Shown: positions 55,930 to 62,630 of the stretch, piece by piece
How positions within the stretch are numbered: position 1 is the stretch's first letter
Layout of the letters: every line of letters starts with the position of its first letter
Notes under the pieces: model-generated
Database searches by the model: none
Seen by the model: the letters and a program-made list of their open reading frames with translations, nothing else
What the model was told of the DNA's origin: nothing
Position numbers and translations under genes: made by a program
Source: a virus
Direction: 5' to 3' (one strand)
IMG/VR virus record: IMGVR_UViG_3300044644_001125
Coordinates: 263,257 to 327,256 of that record
Length of the DNA stretch: 64,000 nucleotides

Positions 55930-58900
55930 ATGTCTTGGAAAAAACACTTCAAACCAGTTACTATCGACGGTCACGGTTCTCATAGCCCAATCAGCGGCGG
56001 TGGAAGACCAGGCCCTGCTAAAACTAACTACTCTAGCTTCCTACCAGATGTCTACGCTGGTACACCAAACCGCATCGATAGATACATGCAATATGATACC
56101 ATGGACATGGACTCTGAAGTCAATGCCGCTCTCGATATCATCGCAGAATTCTGTACGCAAAAAGATAAAGAAAATGAAACACCTTTTCATACCTCCTTCC
56201 GTGGACAACCTACCTCCACCGAAGTTAAACTCATTAAAGACTGCTTGCAGAAATGGTGCAAACAACAACAATTCGAAACTCGTATCTTTAGAATCGTCAG
56301 AAATACCTTCAAGTACGGTGACTGCTTCTTCCTAAGAGACCCCGAAACTAAGAAATGGTTGTACGTTGACCCAGTCAAAGTTAGTAAAATTATCGCAAAC
56401 GAATCAGAGGGCAAAATCCCTGAACAATACGTTATCAAAGATATTAACTTTAACTTTAAAAACTTAATCGCCGTAACTCCTCATGGTATCACCAATACCT
56501 CACCCAGCGGTACTGCCAGTTATACTTCAGGTGGCAGCCTAGCTAGAGGTATGGTAGGCGATACAGCTAGAGCTACCGGTACCAGATTCCAAAATGCAAT
56601 CAATGAAATCGCAGTCGATGCCAAAGACGTTGTTCATATCAGCCTCAGTGAAGGTCTTGATAATAACTTCCCATTTGGTAATAGCTTACTCGAATCTGTT
56701 TTCAAAGTCTATAAACAAAAAGAATTGCTCGAAGATGCGGTTATTATCTACAGAATTCAGAGAGCACCAGAGCGTTTGGTGTTTTATGTTGACGTAGGTA
56801 ACATGCCAGCACATTTGGCAATGGGCTTTGTTGAAAGAGTTAAGAATGAGATTCAACAAAGACGTATACCAAGCTCAACAGGCGGTGCATCTGGTAGTAC
56901 AGTCGATTCAAGTTACAATCCACTTTCAGTAGGTGAAAACTTTTATTTGCCTTCCACAAGTGAGGGACGTGGCTCTAGGGTTGAAACATTGCCAGGTGGC
57001 TGTTTCGCAATGGATACTAAAGTATCGTTATTAGATGGTCGTGAACTATCTATCCGTGATATCGAAACTGAACTAAAAGATGGTAAAACCTTATGGACTT
57101 ACTCATGTGAACCAATAACAGGTAAAGTCTTACCCGGATTAATCACATGGGCTGGTGTTACACATAAGTCTGCTAAAGTTATGAAAATAACTTTAGATAA
57201 CGGTGAAACTATTACATGTACACCTGATCACAAGTTCCCAGTATACGAACAAGAGTTTAAACGTGCTGACGAGTTTAAAGTTGGTGATAGTCTGATTCCT
57301 CTTTATAGAAAAACTGAGAAAGTATCAGCAAAAGCCAACGATTACGAACAGTATTTTGATAATGCCGATAAAACTTGGAAATTCACACACAGAACTGTTG
57401 CTGATTATCTAAAAGATGATGTAGTAAAATTCGAAGTATACAAAGAAGAGTACACAAGCGGATTGTATGAAGTTCGTCATCACAAAAACTTCAATCGGTT
57501 CGATAATTCACCAGAAAACCTGTGCTTTATGGGTTGGAGAGACCATATTAGGTTTCATGGCGAAAATTTTGCAAGTACCTTGGAATATCTAAAAGAAAAT
57601 GAACCTGAGTTATACCAAGCACGCTGTGATGCGATAAGCCTCGGTCATACTAAACGATGGGAAGGGCTAGCAGATGAAGATAGAGCCGCTGTTGGTATTA
57701 AATCAGCAGAAGCATGGGCTAGATGTACACCGGAAGAATATGACAGCTGGTGTGAAAGTATTAGTGAGGGGTTGCTAGAGTATTGTGCAAACTTAACACC
57801 TGAAGAAAAAGAAATTCGCGATGCCAATTCGCGTGCTGCTTTTATCATCGGAAACCAGAAGTTCAATGAAAAGATGCAGAATGATCCAGTATTTTATGCG
57901 ATGGTTGTTGGTAAACGAATGACATATTGGACACCAGAGAAGCGTGAATGGCGTGCAGAACAAACACGTGCGAATGGCTTAGTTTTCCGTGAAACTGAAT
58001 CATACAAAGAAAATACCAAAAAATCGGCAGATTCTCAACGTATGAAATATTCACACAAAATGCTGAAATATGTTATAAACTTGGTTAAAGGTAAAACCAC
58101 ATATCAAGTTGGATTAACCGATGTTGTAAACGCATTGAACAATGATCAAGAAATGCTTGATGAATTGTACGAGCTGAATAAAGAAAACACCACGCCAAAT
58201 TGGAAAGTCTCCGACGGCTACACTGAATCGAATGTTAAAACCATGGTTAAACATTTTGGATATGAAAAATGGTCTGATTTCCGTAGAAAAGAAAGCATAC
58301 ACAATCATACAATCACAGCCATTGAATACTTGGATGATGAGATTGAGGTTGGTACGTTGACCATTGATAATGACGAAAAATACCATAATTATCATACATT
58401 TGCGTTGAGTTGTGGGGTATTTGTGTTCAATAGTCAGACAGGTGAAATAACGGATTTGCGCTACTTCACCAATAAGTTGTTTAGAGCTCTCCGTATACCA
58501 GCAAGTTACTTACCAACTGGTATTGAAGAAGCCTCGAATACCGTAGCGGATGGAAAAGTGGGAACTGCGTATATCCAAGAGTTTAGATTTAATGAGTATT
58601 GTAAACGACTACAGAACTTATTGGTACAGACGTTTGATTTGGAGTTTAAACTTTGGTTATATTCGCAAGGTATCAACATTGATAGTAGTTTATTTGAACT
58701 GAAGTTTAATGAGCCGCAGAACTTTGCAGCGTATAGACAAAGTGAGTTAGATACGACTCGAGTGAATATCTTTGCGCAGTTGCAAGAGATACCATATTTG
58801 AGTAAACGCTTTGCAATGAAGCGATTCTTGGGTATGACACAAGAGGAGATCACAGAGAATGAAGCCATGTGGCGTGAAGAGAACGGCCATAAGTTAGAAT

Positions 58901-59100
58901 CATTGGTAGATGGTGCTGGAGAGTTACGTTCTGCTGGGATTTCGCCAAGTGGAATTGCATCTGATATGAGTTCACAAGACGAGCAGGCACCTGAAGGCGT
59001 AGGTCAAGGACCAGACGGTGAGGCTGGTGGTATTGGTTCTGCTCCAGGTCCAATGGGTAATGCGGCACCTGGACCGACTGGTGGCCCAATGGGTATGTAA
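55930..59100 (+). CDS. gp20: portal vertex protein, gp20-like, interrupted by an intein
   Basis: A 1,056-residue precursor. Residues 1-357 and 835-1056 are the portal, which forms the dodecameric ring for DNA entry and tail attachment. Family features are RIDRYMQYDTMDMDSEVNAA near 50 (in parts), FKYGDCFFLRD near 127, and VETLPGG just before the intein. The C-extein opens SQTGEITDLRYFTNKLFRALRIP, seen as QTGEITDLRYF and LRIPASYLP. Without the intein the protein would be 579 residues, near T4 gp20 (524). The insertion splits the conserved LPGG/xxLGE-type active region, the usual kind of site for inteins. The first third uses many C-ending codons, unlike the rest of the gene. The end is Gly/Pro-rich. 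Confidence 0.93.
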   Translation: MSWKKHFKPVTIDGHGSHSPISGGGRPGPAKTNYSSFLPDVYAGTPNRIDRYMQYDTMDMDSEVNAALDIIAEFCTQKDKENETPFHTSFRGQPTSTEVKLIKDCLQKWCKQQQFETRIFRIVRNTFKYGDCFFLRDPETKKWLYVDPVKVSKIIANESEGKIPEQYVIKDINFNFKNLIAVTPHGITNTSPSGTASYTSGGSLARGMVGDTARATGTRFQNAINEIAVDAKDVVHISLSEGLDNNFPFGNSLLESVFKVYKQKELLEDAVIIYRIQRAPERLVFYVDVGNMPAHLAMGFVERVKNEIQQRRIPSSTGGASGSTVDSSYNPLSVGENFYLPSTSEGRGSRVETLPGGCFAMDTKVSLLDGRELSIRDIETELKDGKTLWTYSCEPITGKVLPGLITWAGVTHKSAKVMKITLDNGETITCTPDHKFPVYEQEFKRADEFKVGDSLIPLYRKTEKVSAKANDYEQYFDNADKTWKFTHRTVADYLKDDVVKFEVYKEEYTSGLYEVRHHKNFNRFDNSPENLCFMGWRDHIRFHGENFASTLEYLKENEPELYQARCDAISLGHTKRWEGLADEDRAAVGIKSAEAWARCTPEEYDSWCESISEGLLEYCANLTPEEKEIRDANSRAAFIIGNQKFNEKMQNDPVFYAMVVGKRMTYWTPEKREWRAEQTRANGLVFRETESYKENTKKSADSQRMKYSHKMLKYVINLVKGKTTYQVGLTDVVNALNNDQEMLDELYELNKENTTPNWKVSDGYTESNVKTMVKHFGYEKWSDFRRKESIHNHTITAIEYLDDEIEVGTLTIDNDEKYHNYHTFALSCGVFVFNSQTGEITDLRYFTNKLFRALRIPASYLPTGIEEASNTVADGKVGTAYIQEFRFNEYCKRLQNLLVQTFDLEFKLWLYSQGINIDSSLFELKFNEPQNFAAYRQSELDTTRVNIFAQLQEIPYLSKRFAMKRFLGMTQEEITENEAMWREENGHKLESLVDGAGELRSAGISPSGIASDMSSQDEQAPEGVGQGPDGEAGGIGSAPGPMGNAAPGPTGGPMGM
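57001..58431 (+). other. intein with HNH homing endonuclease inside the portal protein
   Basis: Precursor residues 358-834 (477 residues). Block A begins CFAMDTKVSLLDGRELSI with the splicing Cys. Block B is ETITCTPDHKFPVYE, with the Thr and His of the TxxH motif. An HNH nuclease core, VRHHKNFNRFDNSPENLCFM followed by WRDHIRFH, lies near residue 520. Three or four TPEE-type repeats of NUMOD kind follow. Block F is YHTFALSCGVF, and the intein ends VFVFN, with Ser as the first C-extein residue. The next-to-last residue is Phe instead of the usual His. Removing the segment joins LPGG to SQTGEITD in frame, restoring a normal portal sequence. It should splice itself out and home into intein-free portal alleles. 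Confidence 0.92.
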
Positions 59101-59106
59101 GCGTAG

Positions 59107-59114
59107 TATAAATA
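59107..59114 (+). promoter_or_regulatory. perfect T4-type late box just before a terminator
   Basis: TATAAATA, an exact late consensus, six bases after the portal stop codon. A Rho-independent terminator begins about 15 bases downstream, so a transcript from here would be only about 50 bases unless it reads through. Confidence 0.6.
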
Positions 59115-59128
59115 AGTTTGAATGTTTT

Positions 59129-59175
59129 GCCCCTGTTTTCCTAGTAATGTTTATTAGGATTGCAGGGGTTTTTTA
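59129..59175 (+). terminator. Rho-independent terminator after the portal gene
   Basis: CCCCTG pairs with CAGGGG, and an inner CCTA pairs with TTAGG, giving a long hairpin followed by TTTTTT. It ends the portal transcript. Confidence 0.8.
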
Positions 59176-59188
59176 TTGGTTGGGTATA

Positions 59189-59212
59189 TGGCTCGGCGTT
59201 AACACGCCTCGC
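59189..59212 (-). repeat. GCGAG-hairpin-CGAGCCA element, copy 3 (minus strand, different stem)
   Basis: On the minus strand: GCGAG, stem GCGT, loop GTTA, stem ACGC, flank CGAGCCA. It is the only inverted copy, and its stem shares no arm sequence with the others, yet all four pairs are kept. Confidence 0.8.
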
Positions 59213-59246
59213 AAGATAAGATTGAAATTATCTTTTAGAAAACTAC

Positions 59247-59276
59247 TTGACATCTATTATCTTTTAGTATTAGTAT
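59247..59276 (+). promoter_or_regulatory. sigma70-type promoter with the 12-mer in its spacer
   Basis: TTGACA at 59247-59252 and TAGTAT at 59271-59276, 18 bases apart. The 12-mer ATTATCTTTTAG is at 59256-59267, nine bases from the start of the -35 box, as at 333 and 41691. A further 12-mer is at 59227-59238. Confidence 0.55.
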
Positions 59277-59281
59277 GGGTC

Positions 59282-59289
59282 AATAAATA
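59282..59289 (+). promoter_or_regulatory. possible T4-type late promoter
   Basis: AATAAATA, 29 bases before the ATG of the 382-residue gene and directly after the sigma70-type promoter, so this gene may be transcribed both early and late. Confidence 0.45.
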
Positions 59290-59317
59290 CAGCAACTAGA
59301 CAACGGCAGGTATAACT

Positions 59318-60466
59318 ATGAGAATAAGTGAATTGATAGAAGCAAGGAAAAATCCAGATAAGAATCCAAAAATATCAGTATGGGACTATGTGAATGCTGA
59401 ATTACCAAAAGCGGATGAAATCGCAGATGTTAGTAATATGTTTGTTAGTTTCACCACTATCGATAAGTTGGGTATCAACCCAAACTCAACATATAATACA
59501 CCACTAGGTATATACGCATATCCAGGCGATTATGTGCAATACAAAGCACGTTACAATACAAATGATTTACCGTTTGCTGGCGGTAGCGAATATGCTAATG
59601 TATTCAAAGTAACTGGTAATATCGTCAACCTAAGTGAACTATCATCGGCTGACGAATTGAAGTATCACCAACAACTCAGCGAAGTATATGCAACTGCAGT
59701 GAAACCCCTTGGTGTGTCATGGAAAACTGCAGTGGATACTGTATACGAGTTGATAATTGAATCGGACAACGAAGCAAGGGTAAAATCACCGGGTGGAAAA
59801 CTGTGGTATATAATGATGAAACTTACAACACTACCGACAAGATCGGTGACATATGCTTGGAATACCAAACCACATATTGCTTGGAATTCACTTTTTCGTC
59901 GAATTGGTATCGATGGTTGTATTGATAACGGGGATTCGATTATTCACCCAGTAGAACCAACTCAAGCCGTATTTTTTTCAAAAACCGTAATCAAAAACAA
60001 CGTTAGATTACTCAATAAGTGGACAACTGCATCGATTAATATGGGAACTGCTAGAGGTATGTCGGCCCAGTATGCAATTGGTAAACTAGCAAATATGACC
60101 GATCAAGAACTCGAAGACTACGTGAAATCTGTTACACATGGTATCAAGTATGTTAAACAACCAACTGAAGAACTACAATTGGCTGCGGTTGGTAGTAATG
60201 CCCGTGCTATCGAGTATATTAAAAATCCAACTGAAAAAGTGCAAATGATGGCTATTAACACTGCTCCTTTTAATATAAAATACATCACAAACCCAAGTGA
60301 AGCCATCCAATTGGCAGCTGTTGCCAAAGCAGCAATATCAATACAGCATATTGACAATCCAACCGAAAAGGTTCAAATATTAGCGATTAAGCAAGAGGGT
60401 AATGTTATGATTGACTATATCAAAAACCCACACCCGAATGTGGTAAAACTAGTTGGAAAAATCTGA
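59318..60466 (+). CDS. phage protein with ADP-ribosyltransferase-like region and C-terminal repeats
   Basis: A 382-residue protein. The front (MRISELIEARKNPDKNPKIS, then FVSFTTIDKLGINPNS, TPLGIYAYP and LPFAGGSEYANVFKV) and the segment IDGCIDNGDSIIHPVEPTQA, then VFFS, near 205-230 recall a group of phage proteins with an ADP-ribosyltransferase-like layout, though no R-S-E triad can be assigned. Residues about 280-380 contain five repeats of about 22 residues with the pattern YIKNPTEKVQMMAI (copies YVKQPTEELQLAAV, YITNPSEAIQLAAV, HIDNPTEKVQILAI), similar to DUF4116 helical repeats. It could be an effector delivered or made early, but function is unknown. A terminator follows. Confidence 0.6.
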   Translation: MRISELIEARKNPDKNPKISVWDYVNAELPKADEIADVSNMFVSFTTIDKLGINPNSTYNTPLGIYAYPGDYVQYKARYNTNDLPFAGGSEYANVFKVTGNIVNLSELSSADELKYHQQLSEVYATAVKPLGVSWKTAVDTVYELIIESDNEARVKSPGGKLWYIMMKLTTLPTRSVTYAWNTKPHIAWNSLFRRIGIDGCIDNGDSIIHPVEPTQAVFFSKTVIKNNVRLLNKWTTASINMGTARGMSAQYAIGKLANMTDQELEDYVKSVTHGIKYVKQPTEELQLAAVGSNARAIEYIKNPTEKVQMMAINTAPFNIKYITNPSEAIQLAAVAKAAISIQHIDNPTEKVQILAIKQEGNVMIDYIKNPHPNVVKLVGKI

Positions 60467-60476
60467 GTTAACATAC

Positions 60477-60504
60477 AAGGGCTATCCATGTAGCCCTTTT
60501 CTTT
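60477..60504 (+). terminator. Rho-independent terminator
   Basis: AAGGGCTA and TAGCCCTT pair around TCCATG and are followed by TTCTTT. A 12-mer copy starts two bases later (60506-60517). Confidence 0.8.
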
Positions 60505-60546
60505 ACTAAAAGATAATTAACCTATCTATTGCGAAACGTAAAACAC

Positions 60547-60574
60547 TTGACATCCTCTAATATCCCGCTATAAT
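60547..60574 (+). promoter_or_regulatory. sigma70-type promoter
   Basis: TTGACA at 60547-60552 and a perfect TATAAT at 60569-60574, 16 bases apart, 31 bases before the ATG at 60606. Confidence 0.75.
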
Positions 60575-60605
60575 ATCCCTAACTTAATCAACCGGAGTGA
60601 AACAA

Positions 60606-60908
60606 ATGGCAGAATTCACAATCAAGTTTAGACCCGAGGATTTCATGCCACCGAGAGGGATGAAGAATCGACCACGCTCGCAATCGTTATGGTCTAAGGA
60701 TTATGGGATGTGCACCTACATCAAACCACACGAAGCATTTAATCATACTCTGTATAGAAAGTTGTTCTATCTAGGCAATTTCGCACCGTTGCCAGTCCAA
60801 CGCAAGTGGGAGCCAGTGTATAATAAATTCATGAGTAGACATGCTCCGTATTTTGTGCGATCGGTTTACAAACGCTGGGGTCGAAAATACACTGGGAAGT
60901 TCTTCTAA
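60606..60908 (+). CDS. small conserved phage protein, paralogue of the left-edge gene
   Basis: A 100-residue protein from the ATG at 60606, preceded by CGGAG; an in-frame GTG at 60597 lies within the ribosome site and is rejected. It shares TIKFRP, APLPVQRKW, Y.KF.SRHAP and a basic end (KRWGRKYTGKFF) with the gene truncated at the left edge of the window (bases 1-329). The N-terminal half is diverged between the two. It has its own strong promoter and is followed by a 12-mer and a hairpin element. It is highly basic; function unknown. Confidence 0.7.
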   Translation: MAEFTIKFRPEDFMPPRGMKNRPRSQSLWSKDYGMCTYIKPHEAFNHTLYRKLFYLGNFAPLPVQRKWEPVYNKFMSRHAPYFVRSVYKRWGRKYTGKFF

Positions 60909-60942
60909 AAGATAATTGAATCGCAGTTCAACCATAATCTTG

Positions 60943-60966
60943 CGAGCACCGCTAGGTGCGAGCCAA
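60943..60966 (+). repeat. GCGAG-hairpin-CGAGCCA element, copy 4
   Basis: Same stem as copy 1 (CACC, loop GCTA, GGTG). It ends 11 bases before the ATG of the DUF1566-like gene B1, directly upstream of its ribosome site (AATAGGAAACC), so it would be in the 5' leader. Confidence 0.85.
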
Positions 60967-60977
60967 TAGGAAACCAA

Positions 60978-61286
60978 ATGAAATTCGAAATAGCACCTAA
61001 ATCGACAGAGATCCAAACCAACTGGGAAGATGCCAGACTCTACTGCTTCTCTCTTAATATAGACGGTAAAACCGGATGGCGATTACCAAGTGTTTATGAA
61101 TTAGAATCGTTTACCAGATCAACCAATATGGAAAATGCTCTGTATTGGACTGGTACATCATACAAGAGTTACCCAAATGGCGCTACTTCGATTCATTTTG
61201 GTAAAAACAGTTGCTCCGTCCATTTCTTTACCAAAGAATCTTCGTTGTGGGTTAGAGCAGTGAGAGATCTAAAAGATGATCTTTGA
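60978..61286 (+). CDS. DUF1566-like small protein, cluster 2 gene B1
   Basis: A 102-residue paralogue: FEIAPKSTEIQTNWEDARLYC (shown as FEIAPKSTEI and NWEDARLYCFSLNIDGKTG), WRLPSVYELE, then a unique part from LYWTGTSYKSYPNGATSIHF to KESSLWVRAVRD. It ends LKDDL, encoded by a near copy of the 12-mer, CTAAAAGATGAT, whose ATG is also the start of the next gene (11-base overlap). AGGAAA precedes the start, and a hairpin element lies before it. Confidence 0.8.
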   Translation: MKFEIAPKSTEIQTNWEDARLYCFSLNIDGKTGWRLPSVYELESFTRSTNMENALYWTGTSYKSYPNGATSIHFGKNSCSVHFFTKESSLWVRAVRDLKDDL

Positions 61287-61566
61287 AATAGCACCCAAAT
61301 CAACAGAGATCCAAGCCAGCTGGTATGAAGCTAGAATGTATTGCTTCTCCCTTAATATCGATGGTAAGATCGGATGGAGATTACCAACTAAAGAAGAATT
61401 GAATGAGATATACCTTTCAGAAAATGATTTTGAAAAACGTTGGTATTGGTCCTCTACTGAGTACCTTGGCAACGGCGCCTGGGTTCAGTATTTCGGCGAT
61501 GGCGACCAGGGCAACTTCGGTAAGAGCAGCGGCGGCTTCTACGTTAGAGCCATTAGATCAATATAA
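61276..61566 (+). CDS. DUF1566-like small protein, cluster 2 gene B2, with NNC-rich variable end
   Basis: A 96-residue paralogue with the conserved front (IFEIAPKSTEIQASW, YCFSLNIDGKIGWRLPTKEE). After YWSSTEY the codons (nt 61470-61545) are nearly all NNC or NNT, giving LGNGAWVQYFGDGDQGNFGK and a Ser/Gly run, in a genome whose codons mostly end in A or T. The end, YVRAIRSI, is then identical in B5. A hairpin element begins five bases after the stop. This layout resembles the variable region plus downstream hairpin of a diversity-generating retroelement target protein; the C-type-lectin-like fold fits as well. Confidence 0.82.
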   Translation: MIFEIAPKSTEIQASWYEARMYCFSLNIDGKIGWRLPTKEELNEIYLSENDFEKRWYWSSTEYLGNGAWVQYFGDGDQGNFGKSSGGFYVRAIRSI

Positions 61567-61571
61567 TAGAA

Positions 61572-61595
61572 GCGAGCACCGCTAGGTGCGAGCCA
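61572..61595 (+). repeat. GCGAG-hairpin-CGAGCCA element, copy 5
   Basis: Stem CACC, loop GCTA, stem GGTG. It starts five bases after the stop codon of B2 and ends 14 bases before the ATG of B3, followed by AATAGGAAAAC, the ribosome site. Confidence 0.85.
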
Positions 61596-61609
61596 ATAGG
61601 AAAACAACA

Positions 61610-61933
61610 ATGATTGAAATAGCACCCAAAGAATACGAAATTAGTATAGGTTACCAAGAAGCAAGGATGTATTGCTTTTCACTTAACATTGATGGTAAAA
61701 TAGGTTGGAGATTACCTACAATTGAAGAGTTGGAAAACATCTATACCTGTGTGAATGATTTTATGAAAAACGGGTGGTATTGGTCATCGACTGAAGTTGA
61801 AAACGGAGTTTGGTTTAAATCATTTAGTCGATACCCGAAACACGGACCAACTGGATGGAAAGATATCATCTATTTTGACGAATTTCATACAAATGTAAAC
61901 TCCTGTTTAGTCAGACCAGTGAGAGACCTATGA
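61610..61933 (+). CDS. DUF1566-like small protein, cluster 2 gene B3
   Basis: A 107-residue paralogue from the ATG at 61610. A longer frame starts at a GTG inside the hairpin and is not credible. It has IEIAPKEYEISIGYQEARMY at the front, NIDGKIGWRLPTIEELENIY, then a long unique part (WYWSSTEVENGVWFKSFSRY onward, with a GWKDIIYFDEF insert) and ends LVRPVRDL. It overlaps the next gene by four bases (ATGA). Confidence 0.8.
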   Translation: MIEIAPKEYEISIGYQEARMYCFSLNIDGKIGWRLPTIEELENIYTCVNDFMKNGWYWSSTEVENGVWFKSFSRYPKHGPTGWKDIIYFDEFHTNVNSCLVRPVRDL

Positions 61934-62271
61934 CTTATTTTTCAACAAAACTTTACCCGCCAACTCCACGATTACCATGTCAACTGTCGGATTCTATGTA
62001 TTGGAAGAAAATGTCTTGGGAAGAAGCCAAGATGTATTGCTTTTCTCTTAATGACAGGGGTATAATTGGATGGAGATTACCTACGTTATTTGAGTTGAAC
62101 AGTATTATATTACGAGTATCCTCACCACTAGACCATGAATTTGAGATTTGGTCAGAAGAAAATGGACAGGACATTGCTTGGTTTATGTCTAGTCGGAATA
62201 GTCAGAGATTGGCAAGCAAGTATATGGATGATATTTACTGTATCCCAGTTCGAGATCTAAAAGACGATTAA
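61930..62271 (+). CDS. DUF1566-like small protein, cluster 2 gene B4 (diverged)
   Basis: A 113-residue relative with a different N-terminus (MTYFSTKLYPPTPRLPCQLS) and the core WEEAKMYCFSLNDRGIIGWR, then LPTLFELNSI. The YWSS motif is replaced by FEIWSEENGQDIAW, and the end is PVRDLKDD, again encoded by a 12-mer-like CTAAAAGACGAT. It starts four bases inside B3. Loss of the family N-terminus suggests a different partner. Confidence 0.75.
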   Translation: MTYFSTKLYPPTPRLPCQLSDSMYWKKMSWEEAKMYCFSLNDRGIIGWRLPTLFELNSIILRVSSPLDHEFEIWSEENGQDIAWFMSSRNSQRLASKYMDDIYCIPVRDLKDD

Positions 62272-62291
62272 TACCACTGAGAAAAACCAAA

Positions 62292-62588
62292 ATGAACTTT
62301 GAAATAGCACCAAAATCAACCGAAATACTATCCACATGGAATGATGCCCGTTTGTATTGTTTCTCTCTTATTATTGATGATAAAACTGGATGGAGATTAC
62401 CCACTAAAGATGAATTAAACGAAATATACGAATCAGAAAATGATTTTGAAAAACGTTGGTATTGGTCTTCTACTGAGTATAATGGCAACAGCGGCATCTT
62501 GGGTCAGAATATGAATGGTGGCATCCAGGGCTACGGTGGCGGTAAGAACTACGCCGTCGCCTACGTTAGAGCCATCAGATCAATATAA
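62292..62588 (+). CDS. DUF1566-like small protein, cluster 2 gene B5, with NNC-rich variable end
   Basis: A 98-residue paralogue. The front is FEIAPKSTEILSTWNDARLY, then CFSLIIDDKTGWRLPTKDEL and NEIYESENDFEKRWYWSSTEY, the last part identical to B2. The variable part (nt 62480-62560) is NGNSGILGQNMNGGIQGYGG followed by GKNYAVA, again with almost only NNC/NNT codons, and differs from B2 at most positions and by two residues in length. The last 29 bases before the hairpin are nearly identical to those of B2. A hairpin element starts four bases after the stop. Confidence 0.82.
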   Translation: MNFEIAPKSTEILSTWNDARLYCFSLIIDDKTGWRLPTKDELNEIYESENDFEKRWYWSSTEYNGNSGILGQNMNGGIQGYGGGKNYAVAYVRAIRSI

Positions 62589-62592
62589 TATC

Positions 62593-62616
62593 GCGAGCAC
62601 CGCTAGGTGCGAGCCA
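62593..62616 (+). repeat. GCGAG-hairpin-CGAGCCA element, copy 6
   Basis: Stem CACC, loop GCTA, stem GGTG, four bases after the stop of B5 and 14 bases before the ATG of B6, followed by AATAAGGAAAACC. Confidence 0.85.
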
Positions 62617-62630
62617 ATAAGGAAAACCAA

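Noticed and set aside
61586-61609. Longer N-terminus (MRANRKTT...) for DUF1566-like gene B3, and the equivalent at 62607 for B6
   Set aside because: The extra codons lie inside the hairpin element and the ribosome site; the ATGs at 61610 and 62631 align with the family start or have a proper ribosome site.
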